Notes under the pieces: model-generated
Seen by the model: the letters and a program-made list of their open reading frames with translations, nothing else
What the model was told of the DNA's origin: nothing
Databases searched by the model: none
Program-made: the position numbers and the translations under genes
Shown: one piece after another, positions 40,057-49,882 of the stretch
Layout: the number at the start of each line of letters is the position of its first letter
How positions within the stretch are numbered: position 1 is the stretch's first letter
Source of the DNA: Phlegmacium glaucopus
Taxonomy: Eukaryota; Basidiomycota; Agaricomycetes; Agaricales; Cortinariaceae
Direction of reading: 5' to 3'
Length of the DNA: 64,000 nucleotides
Assembly: GCA_015039465.1 (NCBI GenBank)
Contig: MU129986.1
Span: 466,590 to 530,589 of the forward strand

Positions 40057-41865
40057 TGGGAGGGAGGGGGGTGGTGGTGGAAAAGATCTAAGTATCCCCG
40101 TGTTATGGTTAGAACCAAATGTGACACGCTCTCAAGCCTGACTACGACGGGTAACGGTCTTCCAGAAAAGCCGGGTTTCGCTCTCTCATGGACTATTGTA
40201 CTGACTATCCACACATAAACCGACCGAGTCCACCCTTGTCCAACGGTATCCTGCGAAGTTTTTTTTTCCTTTTTTCAAGTTCCTGAGAGTAGGCCCTGAC
40301 TGACCGTATGTTTGTGGTTTAGTGCTTCGAGTGCCACGATAACCACCAAGAGTACTTCTAACAGAAGCCGACAATGTCTTCAAAAGTACTGGAGATCAAA
40401 GTCCTCCGAATCTTCAGTGCTGAGGAGTCTCGCTCGTTGCGCATCGAGTTTTGGCTCAAGGCTCGAGGACTCGAATTCTTCACTTGACCGACTAATACGC
40501 TCAATTGGCTGGTAAACTTGCGTCAAGATCTTAAACTCGGTGTTGAGGTTTCCGATAATTCCGCAGCGTTGAAATCATGAAATGTCAAGGCGGCTTCGAC
40601 TTTGAAACGACATTCTTTGGGAAAATGCCTCTGTGAATCATTCATGACTTACCTGGTACCTCTGATATTTATATCCTATGTAGCTACACGATCCTCGTTG
40701 GGTACATTTTGCACTTCAGAAGCGATAGCGTCAATCAACGTAGTCCTTGATTTGATTTGATTGAGAACCAGATTAACCGTTCCCGCCTCTGCTGTATAAC
40801 ATGTATGTAAGCCTACTACCTCCAATTTTGTAATAAAGAACGTACCAGCCTCAATTGATTACCGCCAGTATAATTCCCACATTCAATCTTGAACTCGAAC
40901 AAGCACTCTTATGAGTCTGAGAGCCAAGTCCCAATCCGCACAACAACGCCCTCGACGCCTCGAGTTAGTTGCCGAGGATGGGTTCAATGAACTGGGCTGA
41001 AGAGAGATCAATGCCGCTAAACTTCCTTTTGCCTGATCGCTCTGACCGGGCCATCCGACTGACTACATGATCCAAGCGGTGGTTTGACTTTCCGCCTCTT
41101 GTCTCTGCTTCATAGCTAATTCCTTTTTGCTCCCCCTCCTGCCTTGAAAGTTGTAAATCACAGTCGCATTTTCTGAGCCTCTGAGTAAATAGATGACGTA
41201 ATTTCCACATAATTCATTTTGCACCGAGATTGCGCGATGTAAAGTTTGCTCATCAAAGGGAGTTACATCCACTGTCTGGACAAGACGAATCATAAAGTCT
41301 TCTGGTTGACGTAGTCGCATAACGCTGGTATCAGGATGGTGTTCACATCTCACAGGCAGTATGCCACAGTTCCTTTTCGTTTTTGAGCGTTCTTAAAAGC
41401 ATGCGCATTCCATGGATCGAGGCGTTACGGGCGCAAGAAAATCGGTGGGGCAACAATCTTTGAAAATAACTTCACTCAAATATGGTCCCCATCGATGGCC
41501 GGAATTTGACCGAGGTAAGAAAGAAAGGCGGATGCGTGGTTGTTGCCGTGAGAGGTTGATACACATTGTCAGGCCGGGAGATGGACGGCTCTTTTCGAAT
41601 CCTTTGCATGGAGCCTAGGCCGGGCGGGTATTGTTGAGGTTTTTTCTATCGATCTTCCCAGAACAGCTGCTTCGAGTACGAGCGCCTAAGAAACCATTTC
41701 CACAACATGGATGCCAAGGCTCAAGAAACCCCTCCATGATATCCTCTATATGGACTTTGCATCCGAATATCCGCCGGTACGCCGCTCATATGCATGATAC
41801 AATTATGTACAAGTACATTTCTGAAGCTGCTAAATATCTAGTACCTACTCCTCTACGCCATCTGT
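40057..41865. other. 1.8 kb stretch without an identified gene
   Basis: This lies between the carrier start and the HPT1 stop. The longest open frames are minus 41063-41353 (96 codons) and short plus-strand frames near 40.37 and 41.41 kb. None shows motifs I recognise. Upstream of the 41.35 kb frame the minus strand has an ATG-led piece (MRMLLRTLKNEKELWHTA) ending at a plausible GTGAGA donor, so a small spliced orphan gene or a decayed one is possible. No repeat or RNA gene is evident. Confidence 0.4.
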
Positions 41866-42974
41866 TTACCCGTTAATTGTAAAGCTGTCATTTCCTCTAT
41901 CCAAAGCAGCTTGCAGGTCGTGCTCTTCAATATTTCTATGTCAAGACGGTTAGGAGGACTGAGTTATTAGTTCAGATTATCTTACATAGCCTCCCAAGGG
42001 TACTCCAGCCTGTGCAAGGGGGTGAGAACAACATGCAGATGGAAAAGGAAGCCACACACCAGACATTACCAACTTCTGCTCCTGAAAAATATCTGTGATT
42101 GGATGAGTCAGATAAATTACGACTGATGCCAGTGAAATTATACCGAGTCCCTTCTGGCAGTCCAGCCAACTTCGGTTTCGTTTTGTTGTGCACAACAAAA
42201 ACAGCAAAATGTGTTGCTGCGCGTAGCGCTTCGCGATCTTCGTCAGGATAGGACAAAAGTTCGGTTTCAACATCTTTTTTGAGCTCCGATACAGCGTAGC
42301 TGAGAGCACAGTTTGTGGCGATACAAGGTGTATCAGGACACGTCCAGACTTACTGTAAGGTTTTGCGACTATCATCGACTTCATCCTGAAAGGGAGTGTA
42401 AGCTACCTCTTAAGATAAATTCGTATCCACACACCACTATCAAATTGCGTCTTCCAAGCAAAAGCTTGCCCGAATTAGGACCACTGCTATTTTTGAGAAA
42501 TTGTCAACGTTAGCGATTTTGTACATACAGCCACTGTGTCCGAATGACTGTAACTCCTATTTGATCCACTGTCGATCCTTCCACTGGTTCGTAAAGGGAA
42601 AGACCAATTGCCTGAATTTGAAGGGTATTGTTTTGCGTCTCTCTACGGAGGAACGTGCGCTATAATCATCTGATATTGAACTGGCGATTAACAATTACCC
42701 GCACTACCAACTTACCATGACACGAGCGGGAAAAAATCCTCTGAACAAAAACATACGGTCACGTATCTGGGAACAGACATGTAGAAGCGATAATCACTAA
42801 CCCTCCACCTAAGGGATGATTAGTACTGGTTTGAATCAAAGTTGAAATCAAAAACCGACCGATTGCAATGAGAAGATTGGGATTATATTCTGCAGCAATC
42901 TTTGGAGTACTCCTCCGAATGAGATCGTGGATCTCGTTGTAAGTAACATGCAAATGCTGGACTTCCTCAGACAT
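41866..42974 (-). CDS. HPT1: Hypoxanthine-guanine (xanthine) phosphoribosyltransferase Hpt1/Xpt1-like
   Basis: Purine salvage enzyme making IMP/GMP from base plus PRPP in the cytosol. Ten exons (42974-42860, 42808-42802, 42740-42716, 42659-42529, 42486-42435, 42385-42354, 42299-42144, 42092-42060, 42009-41986, 41935-41866) give 214 residues. Landmarks: NLLIAIGGGGFFPARVMRTF, IQAIGLSLYEPV, VTVIRTQW, the PRPP-binding loop LIVDEVDDSRKTL with its acidic pair, FVVHNKTKPKLAGLP and YPWEAINIEEHDLQAA. This is the yeast Hpt1 pattern rather than the bacterial type. The second exon is only 7 nt and completes the IGGGG glycine run. It is head-to-head with RPC53, 98 bp apart. Confidence 0.92.
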
Positions 42975-43072
42975 GATAGAAAAAAAGCGAAGAGCTTCCG
43001 AATCGGATCAATTCTGGAATCAGATATTGCATGTGATCTGTCTTTTGCTGTTCGTCCACAACAGCCTGTACA
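42975..43072. promoter_or_regulatory. Shared promoter between HPT1 and RPC53
   Basis: Only 98 bp separate the divergent start codons. The spacer has no TATA box and no CACGTG. It may extend into the RPC53 first intron, because the RPC53 first coding exon is very short. Confidence 0.4.
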
Positions 43073-44588
43073 ATGTCGGGTCAGAATACTGACCTCTTTC
43101 CGTATCCAACAGCTACAATTTAACGTTTGTTTTAGATGCACCCCCTGGCCCAGTTCCCAAGGCAATTGGCAGTTTGGTAAAAAAGCAAGCCGATGTTACC
43201 AGACAAGGAACTCAAAAGCTCAAATTTGTGCCAACTCTTCCCCAAAGACGAAAAAAAGAGTAAGTAACTTGTTTTCGTTCTACGTAGTAGATAGCTCATC
43301 GAAAAACAAATTATTACAGGGAAGCCAATGCAGTAAGCCAGTTGTCGATGCGCTGGTATCTCAAGAGCTGATGTCATTCATCCAGGAGCCAGCTCCGAGT
43401 GCAAGCACCTCCACTGACCGAGATCATGGGATAGGAAGAGGGCGCGGGGAACCAAGAGGGCGCGGAAGAGGGCGCGGAAGAGGTGCACCCCCCGTTGTTG
43501 AAATGACTGCCAGTGGGCCATTCGCCATGGGTCCGACACTCGCAGGTAGCAGCATACGTCGATCTACTCCTCGCTCAAATTTTGCACCCTCTGCCGCCGT
43601 GTCTCGAATTTCGACAAGCGTTGGCAACAGCCTTGACCTTGGAAATACAGGTGGCAATGTAAAGAGCGGTACCGCAAAGACAGATGAAGAATACTATTCT
43701 GATCCTGATGAAGGGGTCGAAATCGTTGATATGGAAAATGTGCATCAGATGGACTGGATGGCTCCAGACAGCATAAGAAAGGAACCTCAAAAGTTGCAGA
43801 AGAAAGTCAAGAAGCAAGAGCAAAGTGCGTTTTAATAATAGTTATTAGTATATATGACCATCCTCATACGCCTATAGGTGAACATTCTATGGGTCTTGGA
43901 CAAACCCTTGATCTTGATGAAAGTGAGGATGACGAATTAGAAGACATTGTTGAGGATTTTGGGAGTCAAACAGACATGAAAACGGTTAGGTTTGTTCGAC
44001 GATCTGAGCTGCGTTTTGTTGAAGCCTTTGCCTTAGGACGATGACACGCGGGAGGAAAAGCTCTTTCTCTTCCAATTCCCTACTCCATTTCCCACATTTT
44101 CTTCCAAGATGACAAACATCTCAAGTTCAGATCAAATACCCGAAGTTGGTAGGAAGAAAGTTTCCTTTGCTGAAGATACCAAGCCAGATACCGTGTCGAG
44201 TTCAAGTTCGGCTTCCGTTGCACCTTCGGAACCCAAGAAACCCGAGCCCATTTCAGGTGTAATAGGTCAGCTTGAAATCTATAGGAGCGGCACGGTCAAA
44301 ATAAGGCTTGCCAATGACATTCTTCTTAACGTGAACCATTATTTCCATCTCTTTGATTTCATGACTAATAAAATAAATTTCAAGCTAAACGCTGCTACAC
44401 AACCTTCGTTCCTCCAACAAGCAGTTAATCTTGATGTGCTAGGAAAGCAGTTCATTGTTCTGGGAGAAGTCAACAAACAGTTTGTCGTGTCTCCTAATGT
44501 CGAAGCTCTGTTGAGTGCAATGGGGGATGATGACAATGCCCCCGTTCTCATGGGGGGGGGAGATACTTTAATCAAGATGGATTCTTAG
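43073..44588 (+). CDS. RPC53: RNA polymerase III subunit Rpc4/Rpc53
   Basis: Pol III subunit that works with Rpc37 in termination, reinitiation and promoter opening. Six exons (43073-43079, 43136-43259, 43320-43332, 43386-43824, 43878-43984, 44037-44588) give 413 residues. The N-terminal conserved block GPVPKAIGSLVKKQADVTRQ with LKFVPTLPQRRKKE is clear, followed by an RGRG-rich segment (GRGRGEPRGRGRGRG). Acidic SDPDEGVEIVDMENV precedes the C-terminal Rpc4 domain: EKLFLFQFPTPFP, GQLEIYRSGTVKIRLANDIL and EVNKQFVVSPNVEALL. The start is inferred: a 7 nt exon (ATGTCGG) spliced to GCACCCCC restores MSDAPPGPVP. Exon 3 is 13 nt. The first exon is the least certain. Confidence 0.9.
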
Positions 44589-45188
44589 AACATATTGGGG
44601 CCTTGAAAAGAAGTTATGTATATTGTTTACAGTACACACTGGCAATATAAAGTTTCGTGGTGCTTAACAGTGAACAGTGAACTATGTGAACACACAAGGT
44701 AAATTGCTCCAGAAGATTGTGAATATTCGTGGGGTCTCCATAAATCCATCGTTACACAAAGAATATGAGAGGGAGGGGATGAATTGATTGAGTCCGCACA
44801 AGCAATTGTTGCGATCACCTAACCCTTTGGAACCAGAAATTAGTCAAGTTTATACATGGAGAAAAAGTTAAAAGCTGGAAGTCAGAAGTGCGGATGGGAA
44901 CTACCAAAGTAGTCCACACCGAAGGTAGCTGAGATAAAATTCTGCAGTGCAGGGTGCGCTCCTGCGTAAAGCCAAATGCCTCAAACATCATATATACGTA
45001 GCTAATGCTGAAGGAAAGAAGAGATAGCACTCACTGAAGCATAACGAGTCTAGCGAAGACGGGTTGAAGTTGGTGGAAGTGGGTGAACAAGAACAAGGGT
45101 TGAAAAAAAAAACATTACGCATAATAAATATGATGTTCAAACTCCGAGAAACTCCGAAAGGTCCGCTTGCCTTTCTCTACTTGCAGTC
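44589..45188. other. 600 bp between RPC53 and TAF10, no confident gene
   Basis: On the minus strand between about 45.05 and 44.82 kb an open frame (FEAFGFTQERTLHCRILSQL) has splice-like GTGAGT and CAG signals nearby and could be part of a small gene. Its protein matches no family I know. The rest is the RPC53 3' end and the TAF10 promoter. Confidence 0.35.
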
Positions 45189-45862
45189 ATGTCAAATCCA
45201 ACTCCAGGCTTTGCATATCCCATCTCTTCTACATATCCTCCAGTTTCCTCTGAAACTCAAACTAGTACTTCAGCTGGTGCATCCTTTTCTTCTTCCTCAC
45301 ATCCAGCAGCTACACAATCCCGACAAGCAGCTGAGGAAGCACGGAAAGATCGAACTTTAGCTGATTTCATGTTGATGCTCGACGACTACGAACCCTTGGT
45401 ACGATCTTATCCAGAGAAGTTATTTTTAACGTTTTAAACTCCATTGTGATTGTTAGATTCCAAATGAAGTAACTGACTACTATCTACAACGCGTCGGATT
45501 TGAATGTGAAGATATCCGATTGTCAGTCTTGCCCAAACATTCATTCTCCCTAAACATCTCATTCCTGGATTCTTCACAGAAAACGACTATTGTCTCTTGC
45601 AGCACAAAAATTTGTCTCTGATATTGCGGCCGATGCCTACCAACATGCGCGCATCCGCACGAACGCCACAGGAGGTCGAGCACGGGTAAATCAGCCGTTG
45701 ACGGGCCCCGGTTCAATGAAGGTCTGGACTAATTCTATTCCAAGCTTATCTTGCTCACACATTGTTTAGGACAAGACGCGTACGACTCTGATGATGGATG
45801 ACCTCAGTGCTGCCTTGGCAGAATATGGGATAAATTCTCGCAAGCCAGAATATTTCATTTAA
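45189..45862 (+). CDS. TAF10: TFIID/SAGA subunit TAF10
   Basis: Histone-fold subunit shared by TFIID and SAGA, nuclear. Four exons (45189-45398, 45457-45521, 45580-45685, 45770-45862) give 157 residues. The N-terminus is Ser/Thr/Pro-rich and disordered. The histone-fold region is unmistakable: [60 protein letters not shown] and [20 protein letters not shown]. All splice phases close and the C-terminus is KPEYFI. SGF73 follows on the same strand 388 bp downstream. Confidence 0.96.
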
Positions 45863-46250
45863 TTCGGTACCTTTTGTGTCCGGTATACGTGTAATTTAAT
45901 CTGCCAATTATGTAGCATTTTCCCTTTTATGAAAAGCAATTTGCAGCTGTGCAATGAAGTTTCAACGTACTGTAAGGGCAACAGTAAGCCCAGCCCAATC
46001 TACAGCTTTGCTGCCGCGACTTGCATCACTTGACTCTTTAGTCCGTTGAACCTTATATTTCACATTTCTCAATTCCTGGTGGAAGCGAAACTAGAGAAAC
46101 GTTGCTAAGTTCAGATTGATGGACATGCTAAGTTCTGGCAAAGCGTTGCTCTTTAGCGAAGGTTCAAGTCGAAGCTTCTAGTTCCTCGCGGAGTATGTAA
46201 TCATGTGATCGTATAAGTGTCACTGTCACGATTCCATAGGTGAACTTGCA
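45863..46250. other. Intergenic between TAF10 and SGF73
   Basis: The 388 bp spacer separates two genes on the plus strand. It holds the TAF10 3' end and the SGF73 promoter. No coding signal or repeat is seen. Confidence 0.45.
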
Positions 46251-47447
46251 ATGACTCTCAAATTAAAGCCTTCAAGTCCCCTACTACCATTCGTATCATG
46301 GGATGCAGATTCACCACCGGCGGCCGTACAAATCTCACCATCTCTCCCATCTCCTCCTACCTCATGGCTTACAGCTCGTGATATGAAGCTATTTGGCGTA
46401 CGGCCACTCACATCTACTTCTGACATTGGTCTGGTGAAATGCAAGGAGTGCGGCAAGCCAATTTTACGGAGCTTCATTGCAGATCATGCCGGTTGGCGCT
46501 TTTATTCCACTCTCACGTACTCATCTCAATTTTGGCAGATAATTGTGCCCTTATTCGTTCCGGTGGAAAGAAAGGCGTCAAGGGCAAATTTGAAGCTGAA
46601 GGTGATCCTTGAGCTGTTTTACTTCAAGGTTTACTCAAATATCAGGCTCTTAGAGGCAAAAAAAGGCCTGAAAAAGCGAAAAGCGTCCCCATCTCCAGAA
46701 GAACCGGCGAAGAAAAAGAACAAACCGACCGCGAAAGTTACAAAAGGTCGCTTGAAAGGCCCAGTGGATTACGATAAACAATGCGGTGTCATCAATGATA
46801 AGAACTTGCCGTGTTCTAGATCTCTTACCTGCAAGTCTCATTCTATGGGTGCCAAACGTGCTGTTCAAGGCCGTTCGCGCAACTACGATGAACTGTTACT
46901 CGAATGGCAACGTGCTAATAATCCGAATTTCGTTGAACCGGTAAAACGAGAGACTAAAGCGGAGAAGAAAGAGAAACGTGAAAAGGAGAAACTTGAGAAG
47001 AAACGCTTGGCCAGTGAGGCTGCTGTAGCACTTGGACTAGATCCTGCAGCCGTCGGGAAGAAATCTGGCACCACCTCTTCGTCCAAGAAGATGGGCAAGA
47101 GAGCGGCTGCGGCCGCAGCCGCAGCTGTACGACTGGCGGATGAACTGCGTGATGAGTTGTCCGAAGATTTGGACGACTTGGACTCAGAAGTCGAAGTTGA
47201 AGGGCTCATTAGAAATGTAAGAGTGGCAAAGGAAAACGGTGTCATAGCCGTGCCCTTGGCCGTGCCTTGCGATGCAGGCAGTTGGTTCATTCAACGGAGG
47301 GAGCGAGCACGCTGCTGTCGAGATCTCCTCCTTAATGCACTGGGCAGTGGCGGTGGGACAGGTGGACCTGGAGGCAGCATTAGTTCCATGGGTCTACCTA
47401 ATAGAGGTGGAAATCTCGGTGGCAATACAGGAGTGAGGCTGGCGTGA
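46251..47447 (+). CDS. SGF73: SAGA deubiquitinase-module subunit Sgf73 (ataxin-7 homologue)
   Basis: Anchors the Ubp8/Sgf11/Sus1 deubiquitinase module to SAGA. Three exons (46251-46491, 46539-46601, 46654-47447) give 365 residues. The N-terminal zinc-binding region has [20 protein letters not shown] then NCALIRSG. The SCA7 domain is intact: [20 protein letters not shown] followed by [20 protein letters not shown] and [17 protein letters not shown] strongly charged Lys/Glu-rich coil follows, then nine alanines, an acidic segment and a Gly-rich C-terminus. An unspliced reading of the same frame is also open through both introns; splicing is chosen because it restores the zinc ligands ([13 protein letters not shown]). 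Confidence 0.94.
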   Translation: MTLKLKPSSPLLPFVSWDADSPPAAVQISPSLPSPPTSWLTARDMKLFGVRPLTSTSDIGLVKCKECGKPILRSFIADHAGWRFYSTLTYSSQFWQIIVPLFVPVERKASRANLKLKVILELFYFKVYSNIRLLEAKKGLKKRKASPSPEEPAKKKNKPTAKVTKGRLKGPVDYDKQCGVINDKNLPCSRSLTCKSHSMGAKRAVQGRSRNYDELLLEWQRANNPNFVEPVKRETKAEKKEKREKEKLEKKRLASEAAVALGLDPAAVGKKSGTTSSSKKMGKRAAAAAAAAVRLADELRDELSEDLDDLDSEVEVEGLIRNVRVAKENGVIAVPLAVPCDAGSWFIQRRERARCCRDLLLNALGSGGGTGGPGGSISSMGLPNRGGNLGGNTGVRLA

Positions 47448-47517
47448 ATATGATTTGTTTGCACGGACCAAATAGCTAATCGTACCACCACCAGTCAGCG
47501 TTCTTTTTCCTCTCAGC

Positions 47518-48313
47518 ATGCATTTCACATTGTTCTCGTTTATTTTATGTATCATATCTGCTACAAACGCCCTTCACTTCTATCTTGATGCCAACCAAAA
47601 AAGATGTTTTATAGAAGAACTCCCCACCGACACCGTTGTCGAGGGTAAGGACTTTCCTCCTTCAGCGCATGACTGAGTTCTCTCATCCTCTTCCTACAGG
47701 CCACTATCGTGCTCGTGAATGGTCAGAACAACAGAAAACATATACCGAAAATCCGGAGCTTGGCATCATAGTGCAGGTACAGGTATGCCTCTTCTGCTTG
47801 GTATCCGCTATCAAAAATTTAGAATCTCCGTAGGAGCAGCCATCGGGGCATGTTGTTGTCGACACAGTCGGTCCTCTGGACGGGAAATTCACCTTCACCT
47901 CTCATGAGGCAGGTGACCATGCCATTTGTCTTTCAACAAATTACACTTCATGGTTCAGTCACACCCATATTCGACTTCACCTCGATATAGTTGTTGGCTC
48001 AACCAAACCAGATGTCGAACATGATCGATCACACGTTTCTGAAATTGCTGCCAAGGTTCGCGATCTCAACCAAAAGCTTGAAGACATCAGAAGGGAACAA
48101 CAGTATCAACGAGAGCGAGAAGCTGATTATAGAGACTTGAGCGAAGCTACCAACTCTAGAGCAGTGTGGTATATTGTTGCACAAATAGTTGTGTTACTGG
48201 CAACATGCACTTGGCAACTGCGACACCTGAAGGTGAGCATGACTTGATCTATCTTACTTAATACTAATTTGCCCAATCATCAGCGTTTCTTTGAAGATAG
48301 GAAGATGCGTTAG
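47518..48313 (+). CDS. p24 family ER-Golgi cargo receptor (Erv25/p24-delta-like)
   Basis: Type I membrane protein of COPI/COPII vesicles. Four exons (47518-47644, 47700-47782, 47834-48232, 48284-48313) give 212 residues. An N-terminal signal peptide (FTLFSFILCIISATNA) precedes the GOLD domain: LHFYLDANQKRCFIEELPTD, GKFTFTSHEAGDHAICL and RLHLDIVVG. A coiled coil (DLNQKLEDIRREQQYQRERE) leads to one transmembrane segment (VWYIVAQIVVLLATCTWQL). The cytosolic tail RHLKRFFEDRKMR has the FF pair and basic residues of the delta/Erv25 class. The stop is 70 bp from the convergent ETR1 stop. Confidence 0.95.
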
Positions 48314-48383
48314 TAAAACTATAGGTTTATTCCATGGCATATCGGTTGTTAGTGAGATATGGAGAATTATCAGGCAGAGTGCT

Positions 48384-49843
48384 TTAAATACTCTCGATCT
48401 TCAACAGCACTTTCTTTCCATACCGTCCTTCTGCCATTGCTTTCATCACATTTTGAACCTTTTCTGTGCCTTGACTGTCAGTTTCTCGAGCTGAAATTTT
48501 GAGGATCTCGTGGTCTGCGGTGTGAAGCTATCACAAGAAGTGTAATTAGGATTGGGGCAATGATGTGTTCTTGTCACACCTTTTGCTCCTTCATTAGGTT
48601 CACTAGAATCTGCATCAGCTTCTCTCGTTCAGCAGGTGTTTTCTCCTTGTACCAGTGGCTTTGCCAGAAGCCCCGACATATTAGGTTCTTGAAGATGAAA
48701 AGAGAGACGGGGAGTGACAAAGGTTGTTTTGCCATACCACCGTAAGATACCAGGTGTGCATTATTGTCTAGTAACCTGGCCATCATGGTCGTCTCTTTGC
48801 CGCCTACAACGAATAAATAAATGTGCCAATACTTTCATAAGGAGTATCGTACCAACGCAATTTAAACCCAGTTGAATCCCCTTCAACAAGTGCATTTAGT
48901 ATTTGGGTAGTATGGTGAGGTATATTTCACCTTTCCATTGGTCCAACCTTTAATTTGATCTCTGGTAAGACGGTCAGAAAGTTGATCATAAGTAAGAACA
49001 TGGGTTGCGCCAAGACTAAGGAGTTTCTCTGTGGTCTGTTCGAGGTTGGGCCTAATACGAATTTATGTCAACTGAGGTGAATCAAATACATCGACATACC
49101 GATCGCGAATAAGATTAATAGTCTTGAGGCCTCTAGCGAAGGCAATTTGAATGACTGCTTGGCCGACCTATCAATTCAGCGTGGTTTAGTACTTGCCCAA
49201 CGTTCACAACTGATAGTATACCGACAGCACTATTTGCACCGTTCTGGATAACAAAATCTCCCGAGCGTAGGTCAACAAATTCAGAGAGCATGTTGTAAGC
49301 AGTAGATGGGTTGACCTTGAATACTTTGAGAGAACTTGTATCAACGGATAGTCAGTAATTACGCACCGTCATAGTTGCGGCTTGACTTTCAGTGAGAGCA
49401 TCTGCATCTGGTACTTTAGTAATATCATGAATGGCAACGTTTCTATCTGTTGCCCATGTGCCCGCTTGCTGTTTTATCATGATAACTCGATCACCGACCC
49501 TTAGAGAATCCACGCCCGCTCCCACTGCAGTCACTTGAGCAAAGCCTTCGTTACCGCCGACAACAAGACTCTGGTCCTTATGAGACAAAATATCTGCTTT
49601 AGCAGGCTTTGAAGGGTAGACACCTTCTACCACGTTGATGTCGGCTGGGTTAATCGGTGAAAGGAGGAACCTAATGTTTACCGAGTTGGGCGGTGGAGGC
49701 GCCAGAGAAGGATATGTAAGGACCCTCAATACTTTTGCAGGGTCTCCATTTTCTGAGTAGACTATAGCGCGGTCTGAACGGCGGACTGTAGAGGAGAAAA
49801 GTCGAATGCCTGTTGGACGTGATAACAGTAAAGAGTAAAACAT
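48384..49843 (-). CDS. ETR1: Mitochondrial trans-2-enoyl-thioester reductase (MECR/Etr1)
   Basis: NADPH-dependent last enzyme of mitochondrial fatty acid synthesis (MDR superfamily). Seven exons (49843-49367, 49315-49226, 49167-49100, 49051-48931, 48880-48853, 48803-48580, 48506-48384) give 376 residues. A basic N-terminus ([20 protein letters not shown]) fits a mitochondrial presequence. Landmarks: [20 protein letters not shown] with the active-site Tyr region, [10 protein letters not shown], the nucleotide-binding [40 protein letters not shown] and [12 protein letters not shown]. The last acceptor (GAG) and the exon 2 donor (GTCGGT) were chosen to keep the conserved AVGQ and the C-terminal [10 protein letters not shown]; these two borders are the least certain. 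Confidence 0.92.
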
Positions 49844-49882
49844 GAAAAACGGTGATCAGAACTACCAAAGATGGCTAAGCTA

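Noticed and set aside
46251..47447. SGF73 as a single unspliced exon
   Set aside because: The frame is open, but unspliced reading breaks the zinc-binding block; splicing two short introns restores [14 protein letters not shown].
47518..48313. Reading SGF73 and the p24 gene as one transcript
   Set aside because: There is a stop at 47445-47447 and the p24 protein starts with its own signal peptide 70 bp later.
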